DNA from: Helianthus annuus
Lineage: Eukaryota; Streptophyta; Magnoliopsida; Asterales; Asteraceae
Direction of reading: 5' to 3'
NCBI RefSeq assembly: GCF_002127325.2
Contig: NC_035443.2
Span: forward strand, 122,980,922 to 123,044,921
Length of the DNA stretch: 64,000 bases
Shown piece by piece: positions 11,981 through 22,800 of the stretch; within the stretch, counting starts at the first letter, position 1, and the number at the start of each line of letters is the position of its first letter. The notes beneath the pieces were generated by a model, which did not search any database, was not told the origin of the DNA, and saw nothing but the letters and a program-made list of their open reading frames with translations. Position numbers and translations under genes: made by a program.

Positions 11981-12582
11981 TTAGCGATTTCATCCAGTTG
12001 TTGGTTGATTGATTCTTCTTTTAATCTAAGCACAGTTTTTAATTGAACATTTTCTTTATAAGTTTTACCATTTCGATCATCATTATCTTTCATTGTGCTT
12101 TTAAGCTTCTTAAATTTTTCAGTAATTTGACGGTTTTCAAGAACTAACTTCTCATTTTCTTGCCTAATCCTCTCATGATCAGTTTTATCATTTTCAATTT
12201 TATTGGTTAATTCTTTTATCCGTTCAGTTGAAGCTTTAACCATCTTGTCACGATCAAGAATTTGATTCTCAACACTTCTGACCTTAGCTGTCAGATCCTC
12301 AACCTTCTTTTCGTTGAGATACGTGATCGTATTACAAAATTTGCATTCTTTGATGCAATTTTTGCAATCAACATCCCCATTAACTTTCTTACCTGATTCA
12401 GTCGTTGACGTGTTTGAACTGACCTGGCTTTTAGACTCAGAGACGGATTTAGAATCTACCTCAATCGCCTTAGCTGCCAGCACCTTGTCAGCCATCTTTC
12501 TGAGATTTTCAGCAGTCAACTCCTGAGTAGTGTCAATGATCCCAGTATCAACCTTCTTTGACTTCTCTATCTCTTCTTTCTA
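11981..12582 (-). pseudogene. copia-1 gag, second part (coiled coil)
   Basis: About 190 residues, strongly charged and heptad-like (VRSVENQILDRDKMVKAS onward), preceded by a Cys cluster CKNCIKECKFC. It follows the zinc-knuckle part of gag but in a shifted frame: a single-base change in the purine-rich run near 12600 moves the upstream frame off. A TAG at 12580-12582 also lies in this frame. It ends at the solo-LTR insertion. Probably a Gag multimerisation segment; the role is inferred from the coiled coil only. Confidence 0.75.
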
Positions 12583-14435
12583 CTTCTTCTCTTTCTCTTC
12601 TTTCTCTTTTTCGTCTCCAGTCCCCACCATTTATTCTGCCAGTAATCATCATCATATATTAACTCTTTGATTATGGCCTCTAAATCAAGAGTGTTGTGAT
12701 CAATAGCAATGTTTCCATATGGGTCAAGATAACACTCTCTGTCTGGATCCCATCTATTTGCTCTCTTTGCTTCCGAAAAGATACCAGATATTCTGATCAT
12801 TCTGTTTGTGGCCAACAACCTTCTGTAATTATACTTCTGTTCTTCAGTTCTGTTGTCTTTCCACGGAACAGGTTCATTCTTTGCCATGAAAGCGTAACCA
12901 ACCGCATCTTCCTCCGGTAGCAGTTCACTCCAGTCATAACCCTCATCATCATAAATCACCGCAAGAGCTCTAGATTTCTCTTTGTTCTCTTCAATCTGCT
13001 TCATTCTTGGCGGCTCCGATTTGCTTTGATGATATATCGCCTTCTTGTAGTAATCTTCCCTGAACGGGTTATCAGACTCATCAGCATACGCGTTTCTGCA
13101 CTCACGCTTGAAGTGACCTTTCTGCTTACACTTGAAGCATGTCACCTTGGACTTGTCAAACCCCAACTTGGTAGATGGTCCACCAATTGACTTCATGCCG
13201 GTTATTTCCATGAAACGCTGTGCTCGACGAACAGCACTGGCCATGCACCACCTTATGTCAATTAGTTCCATTTCTTCAGGATCTATTTGATCATAGTCCT
13301 CTTTTGTTAGGTTTGTGTTGCCAATCTTCCCAGCCACAAGACTTTCATAAGATTCTAAGACTGACGCTAGGAAAACCATCTGCTGCTTAGCCGACTCCTC
13401 GCTAAAATTCTGAGCATTCTTCATGTCTACAGCGATGTTGCAGTGAAACAAGTTCTTTGCCTCAGACTGGTTTGAATTTGATGAAGATCCATTGTGATAA
13501 CCACTATGATATTCACTGCTTTGACTTTCTTTGTTCGTTGTGGAGACATTCTCAGCAGAAAATGCAGTTTTGGGAGAATTGTTCTTTGGCATCATGCTCT
13601 TTGGATAATACAAATCCAAGTTCTGCTGGTACGATGAGTGATTGACTTTGTGTGTCTTCTTCAATTCCAACTCATGACTTTCAAGTCTTTCAATCAACAA
13701 ATCCACAGTAAGATCTGTAGGCTTGATCGTATTTTTCAGCATCAATGCATAGTACTGCCAATCCATTTCATCCGGTAATGAATCAAACAGCTTATCAACT
13801 AGCTCATCTTGAGAATAAGAAATTTCATGTCTCGCTAGTTCCAGTTTTAGATGCCCAAACCTCTCAATCATTTTACAGACTGACTCATTCTTTAAACACC
13901 CAAACAGATCAAACTCCTTTTTAAGCAGTTTCCTTTTGTTTTTCACAATTTCTTTACTTCCTAAACATTTGTTTTTCAACTTTTCCCAGAGATCTTTTGC
14001 ACTAGAGTATTCGATCAGAGAGATTATATCTTCACGAATAGATTGAAACAACAGCGCAATACATTTCTGCTCAGCAACAAACGACTCTATCTCATCAGAT
14101 GTTGATAAAGTTTCACCTTCTTTGCCTCCATTATCGTATCCATTTTTGAGACTCTTCCAGCTCAGAAACACAAAAGCCATCAACCAATCTTCGAATTTCT
14201 TTGCCCACCGACTATACTCCTCGATAGCCATCAGCTTCGGTGGTTTGTTGTAAGTTCCGAAAGCACTCTCAACCTCCAAAGCATCCGATAATTTCTTCTT
14301 GGCATTTGGCGGGTTCTCATTGTTGTTGCTTGTAGATGTATCATCTCCCGAATTTCCAGCAAAAGCGTACATGTCGCTAAACGGGTTAAAGAAAATATCA
14401 TCCATCTTTAACGTACCTGAAAGATCAGCAAACAC
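12583..14435 (-). pseudogene. copia-1 gag, N-terminal part with UBN2-type domain and first CCHC knuckle
   Basis: Starts at ATG 14435. Residues about 55-270 match the copia Gag capsid pattern: YSRWAKKFEDWL, LFQSIREDI, AKDLWEKL, SLPDEMDWQYY. CFKCKQKGHFKREC near residue 435 is a C-x2-C-x4-H-x4-C RNA-binding knuckle. Gag coats genomic RNA and forms the particle. The frame is lost in a polypurine stretch around 12590-12610, after which about ten residues of shifted sequence precede a stop at 12567. This N-terminal part is otherwise uninterrupted. Confidence 0.88.
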
Positions 14436-14464
14436 TTAGAAAAATTTTCGAAATTTTGAAAAAC

Positions 14465-14720
14465 AGTGATTTCGAGCGAAACCACCTATGAGCGAAATCA
14501 ATAAAATGCACTTCGAGCGAAGTCAGATGTACACTCGAGCGAAATCAGATGTACACTCGAGTGAAATCAGATGTCACACGAGCGAAATCAACAATTTGTG
14601 TCCCTACGAGCGAAATTAGGGTGTATCTAAGAGCGAAATTAGATTTTTAAGTCCTTATGAGCGAAATCAAGTAATTACAAGCAAAACCCTTCGATGTCCG
14701 TAAAAGCGAAATCAGGTTTT
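14465..14720. repeat. GAGCGAAAT motif array in the copia-1 leader
   Basis: About eleven copies of GAGCGAAA(T/C) or close variants in 255 bp between the primer-binding site and the gag start. Some sit inside a roughly 22-bp unit that includes CAGATGTACACT. The same word recurs about nine times in each LTR. Confidence 0.85.
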
Positions 14721-14924
14721 TAGCTAATTTTCACCATTTTTAGTCCGAATTTTAACCTGAATCTTTCTAGGGTTTGTTATTTCTGTGTTTTACACGTTAT
14801 ACTCGAAATTCAGTCAATTTCAATCGTAGGAACCAGTTCAAATCAGAAAAGTATGAGAAGAAGTGAGTAGAAGTAAGAGAATCTGGTAGAATTAAGCTGT
14901 AGTAGTATGAACTCCTCGTCCTGA

Positions 14925-14936
14925 GCTCTGATACCA
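14925..14936 (-). promoter_or_regulatory. copia-1 primer-binding site (initiator Met tRNA)
   Basis: On the minus strand TGGTATCAGAGC starts 3 bases inside the 5' LTR end. It is complementary to the 3' end of plant initiator methionine tRNA, the usual copia primer. Confidence 0.92.
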
Positions 14937-14938
14937 CT

Positions 14939-15426
14939 TGTTGGACCGTTCTTTGACCCTAAACAGTCAGTAAAAGGCAGTTCATCTTCAGATACAAAGG
15001 CGGAATCAATGTAAATGAAGTTACACAGCTGTTCCTCTTAATTTCTTCTTTATAAACACTTTCTGAGTCGTTTTACAATGAATTCTGACAAAAATCCGGC
15101 AGCACCTTGACTCAGATTTCACTCTAACTGTTACATAAGCGAAATCACATACAGGTATTTATAGACTTCTGATTTCGCTCCAACAACATGTACCTATAAG
15201 CGAAACCCTATGAGCGAAACCCCTAAATAACCTATGAGCGAAACCTACTCTACAATTGTACACTGGAGCGAAATATCAACTACATGATTTCGCTTCTAAT
15301 GACACCTATGTCATTATGAGCGAAATTAACATATAAAAACCTATTTCGATTTCCGTGCTCCAATCTAACCTATCTAGACCTAAGACTCAATACAAACGTA
15401 GTCAACAGACATTTCATGCACCAACA
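14939..15426 (-). repeat. copia-1 5' LTR
   Basis: 488 bp, TGTTGG...CCAACA on the plus strand. The minus-strand TATA box TATAAATA is at 15156-15163, with GAGCGAAA/TTTCGCTC motifs on both sides of it, so transcription would run leftwards into gag. Confidence 0.92.
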
Positions 15427-15431
15427 GTGTG

Positions 15432-15851
15432 TTCTTGTTTGGTGTTTATGTATATGTTGACTATGTTAATATTATGAGGCAATCACCATACTAACCTTGT
15501 ACGACATGTTAAAACTATCTTTCTTTAAAATTAAATATAAAATTGTTTTCTATAAAATGAGGAAATTGCTCACCAACATATTTGTTAACCCAAAAATACA
15601 TTTTTCTAACGTGGTGCAGGTAATCAAGGTTGATAAACAAGTGATGAGGACACGTAGCATGTGCCTTAGCAAAAAAATCAAAATCTTATGTTATATTTAA
15701 TTTTTAAACAATGTATGAACAATTTTGATTATTATATGTTATGTGACAACTTAACTGGATGTGCATTAAATATTGTAACAACAATTAGTTGTCATGAGCT
15801 ATGGGCAATCATCATGCCCCATATCAGTCTGCTGCAGATCGGGGTGTGACA
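15432..15851. mobile_element. Outer gypsy-like LTR, part right of copia-1
   Basis: Continuation of the sequence at 1-1405, ending in GGGTGTGACA at 15842-15851. No coding frame of interest. Confidence 0.5.
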
Positions 15852-15868
15852 TCAACTCCCCTCTCAAC

Positions 15869-16083
15869 CAGTTGCGAAGCTTGAAAATTTCCACCGGGGG
15901 GTCGGAAGTCACTGAACCTAAAAATTCTATATAAGTAAAAAAATTTTATAAAACCGGGGGGTCGAAAACGTATATACCTAAAAATTTCTACACGAAACGT
16001 ACATACATAACACTACTACACTACTGAGCGAAAAGTTCAGAGGGTTGGGCATCCCTCCCGGCCCCTTGAAAGCTACGCCCTTA
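15869..16083. mobile_element. 215-bp hAT-type microelement
   Basis: Begins CAGTTGCGAAGCTTGAAA; its other end, read on the minus strand, is AAGGGCGTAGCTTTCAAG. These are imperfect inverted termini of the hAT CAGNGGCG type. An identical 8-bp duplication CTCTCAAC flanks it at 15861-15868 and 16084-16091. It is too short to encode a transposase. Confidence 0.8.
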
Positions 16084-16316
16084 CTCTCAACTTCTATTTT
16101 GCACTCAAACATAAAGGGTGATGCACCCGTTGATATGCCATTTCTTTTCTTTTTTTTTTCTAAAAGTTATGCATAATAATAAAATATAACATATATTACG
16201 TTAAAAAGAAAATTTGGATTAATTTAAACCAACAAAAAAAATATGTTTATTTAATCTTGAAAATAAAAATTAATAATTAAGATAACAAACAAAACTACTA
16301 GTTGTCGTCGGTCTCC

Positions 16317-16816
16317 TCAAGGTGGGGTAAATCTTGTTGTCCAAGATGCTCCACGAGATCCCCAATGCGAATTTTCATCCATTGGCTCGTTAAAAACAGT
16401 ATCATCGTAAACAGCCTCGACTAGAGAATTCCGAATATGTATTGGTGCTATCGCGTTTCTGTCGTCCTTTAAAATATGTTATGTAAAATAATGCACGTAT
16501 ATACGACATACCTAATCTTTTTAACTGTCTTAGCATGCAATGTTCAATTAAATATACCTCATTTTGACTTTAAAACACCAAAAACCCGTTCCACCTTTTT
16601 TTCTTGCCGCCTCGTGTTGCTTGTTGAATTTTTTTGATAAGGATTTTGTGGCCTTTCTCCTGAGCACGACACACATATCTTTTTTTACTAGATGTGCATG
16701 TGCCTTCTAGTTCGGCTTGTTCGATGAGTTTTTTGAAAAAAATAAGCTACATCCCTTGAGAAGATATCATCGTCGCTATTGTCGGGTGGAATAAACAACG
16801 GTATTTGATCCGTCAT
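16317..16816 (-). pseudogene. Decayed PIF/Harbinger transposase with internal deletion
   Basis: On the minus strand an ATG at 16816 opens MTDQIPLFIPPDNSDDD, a plausible transposase N-terminus. After a break come remnants of the C-terminus: a VERVFGVLK-like stretch with the third catalytic Glu, then TCIILHN and a DRNAIAPIHIRNSLVEA tail. The pieces are in different frames, and most of the catalytic region between them is missing. It belongs to the same superfamily as the more complete copy at 43421-45447. Ends of the element were not resolved. Confidence 0.65.
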
Positions 16817-16928
16817 TTTGATAAATTGTGGTACAAAAAAAATGTGTGAAGAAATGAGAAGAGAAGCATAGAGAGTGGGTGTGAAAAATATAAAATAGGT
16901 GTTTAAGAAAAAAAAACATAATTTTTTA

Positions 16929-16970
16929 AACGGTAATATTACCGTTGGGGGGGGGGGGGGAAGCAACGGT
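16929..16970. repeat. 18-bp perfect palindrome with MYB cores, then a G run
   Basis: AACGGTAATATTACCGTT (16929-16946) is a perfect palindrome. It is followed by 14 G and a further AACGGT at 16965-16970. It lies about 110 bp upstream of the Harbinger relic ATG on the minus strand. Confidence 0.8.
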
Positions 16971-17640
16971 CTCATTCGATTCTTTTTTAACGATGAATAC
17001 TCCACTCCCCATTGAGTTTACCAGGTACTGAAAAGGGTTGGTGGCAGTGTTCTCGCCCGGTGACTTATCATTGTTTGGCTTCACCGGTTGACGCCCCATA
17101 CAACCTAAGTAGGATACTTTAATATAGTTGATGGATACATAAAGTCAATTGATGAATTTATGCAAAATGAACTATGGTTGTTTATCAAAAGTTGTATCGT
17201 ATGTGTTACTAGTAAAAGTTACCTAAATACTTTTTCATCATCACCATATAAAAAATTTATAGCATGTCATTTTACACTTTATAACTATTAAGTACATCTA
17301 CACCTAACTAACTGATAGCTACAACTCATAAGTTATAAACTCTTATATGATAACTTTACAATATGTCATAAGCTAATGTTTGTGGTTTTTTCATCAAAGT
17401 TGTGTTTTTATAGAAACAATATTTAAATGTATAGTGGATGAGAATCTTTAAAGGGTCAGTTCCATTTTTGTTCTCAAAGGTGCTCATCAAAAAGGACTCT
17501 TCATTCTTCTCATGGCAAACCTTTGACTTTCACCCCAAAAAGGAAACATGGCCAACCAAAACTATGGTTTTTATTATTCCCACTTCCACAGTTCCACCCA
17601 TGCTTCTTTATATTCAAAAAACACATATTGGTATTTGGGA
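16971..17640. other. Intergenic sequence, nothing supported
   Basis: AT-rich sequence with scattered short frames. No domain, terminal repeat or splice-consistent gene was recognised. Confidence 0.4.
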
Positions 17641-17695
17641 ACCAAATATGGTACTATTTCTTTTAATAATATCACATTTGATACTTTGATGTAAT
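17641..17695. repeat. Left copy of a ~60-bp repeat bordering the LINE
   Basis: ACCAAATATGGTACTATTTC through TTTGATACTTTGATGTAAT recurs at 23577-23632 with a few substitutions. The LINE target lay within this short tandem repeat, so the flanking similarity exceeds the true 15-bp target duplication. Confidence 0.8.
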
Positions 17696-17923
17696 ATGTA
17701 TTTCTAAATGCTACAAGTTAACCTTCTCTCTCTCCTGAGCACCCAAAGGTCGCCGGATTCTTTCAATCGCCGGTTGTGCTCGACGATGGGGGGTTACTCG
17801 GTCTAGCGTGCGAGGTTTTCTCGATCTTTCTGGGTACTGATTTAGAGTTTACCTTTCCCTCTATTCTGTATTGCCCTTCCATTCATTCGCCAATCGGGTT
17901 TGTTGGTTCCGGCTGGGAGTCTC

Positions 17924-19831
17924 ATGGAGACGGAGGATGGAGGAGGCCCGTGGTTGGATCCGCATCACCGTCGCAAGAAGGAAGTTCACGTTGGCAAAGA
18001 AAGTAATGCAATCGTCACCAAATTTTTTGTTTCGAACCTGCCGCAGGGCTGCACCCCTTGGGAGGTTTCGGAGTTTGTCAAGGTATTCGGGGATGTCCAT
18101 GGCGTTTACATAGCAAGGAAGAAAGATAAGTATGGAAATAGATTCGGTTTTATCAGTTTTAAGAACGTCCGGGATGTGAAAGATATGGTAAGGGCTTTAA
18201 ACGGCACCAAAATGGGAGATTCAAAACTTAGAGTGAATGTCGCCAAGTTCACGGTGGAAAACTCAGGGAGGTCCGATCTTCTGCCCCAGGATAAAGGTAA
18301 AGGTATTGCTAAAGAGCCTCCGGGAGTCGCTAACCAAACTTCTGGGCGAAGTCATGCTTTTGTTAATCAAGGTGGTGGTCGACTTTTCAGTGATCTATTC
18401 AAAAAGGAACCTGCTCGCAATGGTTCTTCTGCAGACGCGTTACAGGAAGATTATGCATGCAGTAGCAAGGTAGTAGTGGTGCCTGATAGGACGTCGGCGT
18501 TCAAAAACTGTTATGGGGTCTCGGTGGTTGGAAGAACGGTTGACCTTGAGACATTGGTCGACTTCGATAAGCTACTTCGGATTGCTAAAATTAAGGTTGC
18601 CAAGATTCAATATCTAGGTGGGCTATCAATCCTCATCACGTTCTTGGATGAGGATTCGGCTAAACGCTTCCTAGAGTCTCGTGAAGTCTGGGGTCCGTGG
18701 TTCTCAAAATTAGAATCCTGGAAAGGTCAGTCTCTCCCTTTGGAAAGATTGGCGTGGTTGAACCTGGTTGGTATCCCTCTCCAGTTATTGGAGGAGGATG
18801 TTTTTGTCATGATTGGTGAAAGGTTCGGGAAAGTATTACACTACCCTAAAAGTCTGGACGATGATCAGGATCTTTCGGTGGTCAGGGTTGGTATTCTAGC
18901 GGGAGAAGTGAACAGGATCAATGAAGTCTTGTCGCTGGCTTGGAAGAACAAAAATTATAGAATTTGGGTGGAAGAGGAACAGGATGCTTGGGTTCCCGAT
19001 TGCCTGGGGAAATCATCCTATCTGTCACAAAACTCTGATTCCGAATCGCCGATGAACTCCTCGCCGGTGATAAGCAGGCCGGAGCCTGTGATTAGGAGAG
19101 AAGATGAACCGGTTCAGCTTGGTAAAATGGGGGGAGATGGTGAGACGCCTGTTGATGTCGGTTATGGGAGTTCCCATGCAAATTTGGACTCTTTGCATGA
19201 GGAAAGAGAAAGTGATGGAGTGGGTTCTCGTTCCAAGAAGCTGGGTGGCGGTTCGTATCCCCATGAGCAGCATGTGCCGCAAAATAAAGAAGGTGGGGGC
19301 CAGCAGGTATCTAATAAATCGACCCCACTAGTTAATAATGTTTTATTTTTTAAATCCACGGGGGAGGCCCAAAGGCCCAAAAAGAACTCTGCTAATATCA
19401 GGCCCAGAAATAGGAAGCAAGCCCGACACATTATCGTAAGCCCAAGCTCGGATCAGAGACCAAGGAAAAGGACAAGAGACGATGGGGTTTTCACTTTCGA
19501 TCTCAATCTTAGGGCTCCAGAGGACGCTAACAAGGAAGATTCTGGCAATGCCCCGCATTCAGTTGAGCCCTCATCTCCGGTAGAGGTCTTTTCGGACCCT
19601 GTTCTGACGTCGAGGCCACAAGACAACTCCCAATTGGAAGAGGGTGAAATAGGTGGAAATGGGACGGTGGAGACGCCGGATATTGTTAGAGATTCAGCGG
19701 AAGTTCTAATCAACGAGGAAATTGAGGCTACCATTCAAATTGGCAACATTGTGGGAGCTAATCTTGGAAACTACTGTCAATTGCTTAAGGATTCAATTGC
19801 GTACCCAGGTAACAATGCGGTTCCCCGATGA
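17924..19831 (+). CDS. LINE ORF1, RNA-binding protein with RRM
   Basis: 635 residues from ATG 17924, the first in-frame ATG; an upstream TTG in the same frame is not a credible start. Residues about 25-105 form an RNA-recognition motif: TKFFVSNLPQG as RNP2-like strand, then NRFGFISF as RNP1. A second conserved block near residues 190-310 (LETLVDFDKLL..., WGPWFSKLESW) is the DUF4283-like region seen in plant LINE ORF1 and derived proteins. The C-terminus is low-complexity and acidic, with a basic patch RPKKNSANIRPRNRKQ. It should bind the element RNA and accompany ORF2 in the ribonucleoprotein. Its TGA overlaps the ORF2 ATG in ATGA (19828-19831). The frame is intact. Confidence 0.92.
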   Translation: METEDGGGPWLDPHHRRKKEVHVGKESNAIVTKFFVSNLPQGCTPWEVSEFVKVFGDVHGVYIARKKDKYGNRFGFISFKNVRDVKDMVRALNGTKMGDSKLRVNVAKFTVENSGRSDLLPQDKGKGIAKEPPGVANQTSGRSHAFVNQGGGRLFSDLFKKEPARNGSSADALQEDYACSSKVVVVPDRTSAFKNCYGVSVVGRTVDLETLVDFDKLLRIAKIKVAKIQYLGGLSILITFLDEDSAKRFLESREVWGPWFSKLESWKGQSLPLERLAWLNLVGIPLQLLEEDVFVMIGERFGKVLHYPKSLDDDQDLSVVRVGILAGEVNRINEVLSLAWKNKNYRIWVEEEQDAWVPDCLGKSSYLSQNSDSESPMNSSPVISRPEPVIRREDEPVQLGKMGGDGETPVDVGYGSSHANLDSLHEERESDGVGSRSKKLGGGSYPHEQHVPQNKEGGGQQVSNKSTPLVNNVLFFKSTGEAQRPKKNSANIRPRNRKQARHIIVSPSSDQRPRKRTRDDGVFTFDLNLRAPEDANKEDSGNAPHSVEPSSPVEVFSDPVLTSRPQDNSQLEEGEIGGNGTVETPDIVRDSAEVLINEEIEATIQIGNIVGANLGNYCQLLKDSIAYPGNNAVPR

Positions 19832-22800
19832 ATTTTATGTCTTTCAACATTAGAGGAGTCTACGGGGGTGCTAAAGCCTCGTGGATTAAAGAGATAAGGA
19901 AGTCGAACAAGATTAGTGTGATTGCTTTACAGGAAACCAAAGTTGAGGTTATTCCCAGTTCTTGTGTCGCCAGTTTATGGGGGAAAGGTAAGTTCGAATA
20001 TGCTTGTTCGGCCTCGGTCGGACTCTCAGGGGGTCTTGCTTGGATTTGGGATCCTAACGTCCTGAAGATTGAGTCCGTTACTCAGAACAGGTGTTATTTG
20101 ATGATTAAAGGTTTTGTTATTGGTAGTGGAGATCCTATTAACCTGGTTAATATTTATGCTCCTCAAAACTCGACCGCGAAACTACAGTTATGGAATGAAA
20201 TTTCGTCTTTTATTGATCCGGATGTTGGGAAATGGGTTCTTGCAGGAGATTTCAATGTGGTTCGGTCCTCGGATGAAAGAAAACATTCTAAATTCAAGCC
20301 GGTTTGCGCTGAGAATTTCAATAAATTTATCTTCAATAACGGTTTAGTAGAATACCCAATGCAGGGCCGGAGGTTTACGTGTGTTAGGGACAACGGGAAA
20401 AAATTAAGTAAGCTGGACCGCTTTTTGGTTTGCCCGGAGTTTTTCAACAAATGGCCTTCGGCTTGTGTGAGAGTGCTCCCGAACAGGTATTCTGATCATT
20501 GTCCGATCATTTTGATATTGGATGAATTAAATTTCGGTCCCCGCCCTTTTCGGGTCTATAACTCGTGGATTGGTAAACCGGGATTTGAGGAGACAGTAAA
20601 AGGCGCCCTGGAAGGATTTGAGCATTTTGACCCCCCTGATAAGTGTCTCACGGCCAAATTTACTCGGATTCGGTCGGCCTTAAAGAAATGGAGGGATGAG
20701 TTCCTTGTCAAGGAGAAGGAAATAGAAAGTATTGCCTTGGCGGAGTTGGAAAAGATTGAGCTTCAAATGGAAAACAGGGATCTTACGGAAGATGAGGAAT
20801 GGATAATAGCGGAAAATAGGAAAATCATCGAAGAAGTGGACAACAGAAAAATTCAAGATCTTAAACAGAGGGCTAGAATAAGATGGGCCTTAGATGGAGA
20901 CGAGAACTCGAAATTCTTCCATGCTTCGGTCAATAATAGGAAAGCGGCTAATGCTATCCACGGTTTGTCCATTAATGGGGAGTGGTGTTCTAAACCAACT
21001 ACTATTAAAAAACATGTCCTTGCGTTTTTTCGGGAGAAGTTTAAAGAGCTCCATCCGGTTAGACCTCAGTTACAATGTTCTAACATTAAGAAGATTTCGG
21101 ATTCGGACTGTAGTATGTTAGAAGAAGCCTTTTCTCCTCAAGAAATCAAGGAAGCTGTCTTTGAATGTGGAGATGACCGGGCTCCTGGCCCAGATGGGTT
21201 TAACTTCAGATTCATCAAGTTCTTTTGGGATCTGTTCAGAGAAGATTTCTCTAGGATATTTGCTTCCTTTCATGACAGTGGGGAGATCAGTAAAGGCAGC
21301 GGGGCCTCCTTTATTACCCTTGTCCCTAAAATTAATGACCCGGTGACCCTCAACAATTTTAGGCCGATTAATCTTGTCGGAGTTATTAGTAAGGTGATTT
21401 CCAAAGTTTTAGCTAACCGTATGAGGAAAGTGTTGGATAGCGTGATCTCGGTATCTCAATCGGCCTTTTTAAAAGGGAGGTATATTCTAGATGGGCCACT
21501 TATCGTCAATGAACTTATCTCGTGGATTAGAAAGAGGAAGTCGAAGGCATTTTTTCTCAAAATTGACTTCGAGAAGGCGTACGACAACGTAAGCTGGAAT
21601 TTTGTGATTGATATTCTATGTCAAATGGGTTTCGGAAACAAGTGGTGTGCTTGGATTATGGGTATCCTTAGTTCGGCTAGTTCCTCTATCCTGGTTAACG
21701 GTGCTCCTACTTTCCCATTCAAGTGTGAGAAAGGAATGAGACAGGGAGATCCTCTGTCTCCGTTCCTATTTTTGGTGGTAATGGAGGCGTTTTCATGCAT
21801 GGTTGATCGTGCTAGAGAAGCCGGATCATTGAAAGGTATTCATACTCCTAACAATGGGCCGATTATGACCCATCTTTTGTATGCGGACGATGCTATAATG
21901 GTTGGGGAATGGTCTAAGGTTGAGGTGTCTAACGTCGTTAGAATCCTTCGGGTTTTCCATGTTTGTTCGGGGCTGAAAATTAACTTGGATAAATCTAATT
22001 TATTCGGAATCGGAGTGGGTTGGGACGAGATTGGTGAGATGGCCAAGGAGGTTGGGTGTAATCCGGACTCTACTCCTTTCAAGTATCTTGGTTTGAAAGT
22101 TGGTGCTAATATGAATCGTATTAGCAATTGGCTCCCGGTGTATGATTTCTTCCGTGCTCGGCTCGCCAACTGGAGATCGAATCTTTTATCTATAGGGGGA
22201 GGGTGGTGATTATAAAGTCGGTTTTGGAAAGTTTACCTATCTACTATTTTTCTCTCTACAAAGCTCCTAAAAAGGTCATCTCGGATTTAGAATCTATGAT
22301 CAAAAAATTCCTTTGGGGAGGATCCATTGATGAGAAAAGGATGCATTGGGTGGCGTGGGATCGGGTTTCATGCGGGAAAAAGGAAGGCGGTCTTGGTTTA
22401 AAAAAGCTTTCGGATGTCAACATCTCTCTCCTTGTCAAGTGGGGATGGCGATACAAAACGGAAGCTAATAACCTTTGGAGAAAATTAATTGATGCGTTGC
22501 ATTACTCTAGAGTGGGCTGGGAGTGTATCCCATTCAAAAAATCGCTAAATGGAGTCTGGAGTAGTATAGCCAAATTATTCATTAATTTCAAGGTCGGTGA
22601 TTCGCCTCTTCGGAATTTCCTAAAAGGTGATATCGGCAACGGTCAAAGCGTCTCGTTCTGGCTCGACCCTTGGGTGTGTAATGAACCTTTAAAAATCAGG
22701 TTCCCTGAGTTGTTTAAGATGGAGGCAAACAAAAAATGTGTGGTCTCGGAGCGGGTCGTGAACTCGGATGATGGAATCACGTTTCAGTGGAACTGGAAGG

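Larger units (their letters stand above)
1406..15426 (-). mobile_element. Ty1/copia LTR retrotransposon (copia-1), nested and decayed
   Basis: Complete minus-strand element: LTRs at 1406-1894 and 14939-15426, perfect 5-bp target duplication GTGTG at 1401-1405 and 15427-15431, initiator-methionine primer site beside the right LTR and a polypurine tract beside the left LTR. Copia domain order is gag, protease, integrase, reverse transcriptase, RNase H. A 3,649-bp solo LTR plus its 5-bp duplication sits in gag, so the element was about 10.4 kb before that insertion. The long gag and the 1.75-kb tail between pol and 3' LTR resemble the SIRE/Maximus lineage; the lineage is inferred. Coding is broken by several nonsense codons and frameshifts. 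Confidence 0.92.

Noticed and set aside
14925..14936. tRNA-like sequence TGGTATCAGAGC, also at 40323, 42394 and 62915
   Set aside because: These are primer-binding sites complementary to initiator Met tRNA, each 1-3 bases inside an LTR. No tRNA gene fold surrounds them.
16932..16942. TAATATTAC inside a short hairpin, as in geminivirus origins
   Set aside because: The nonamer is part of an 18-bp AT-rich palindrome upstream of a Harbinger relic. No Rep gene or iteron array is nearby, so coincidence is more likely than an integrated geminivirus.
16947..16960. G14 run, and similar C runs near 31110 and 60402
   Set aside because: Simple homopolymers, likely slippage or assembly-prone; no function inferred.
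17900..17923. Upstream TTG start for LINE ORF1
   Set aside because: ATG 17924 is the first in-frame ATG and has good context; a non-ATG start is not needed.
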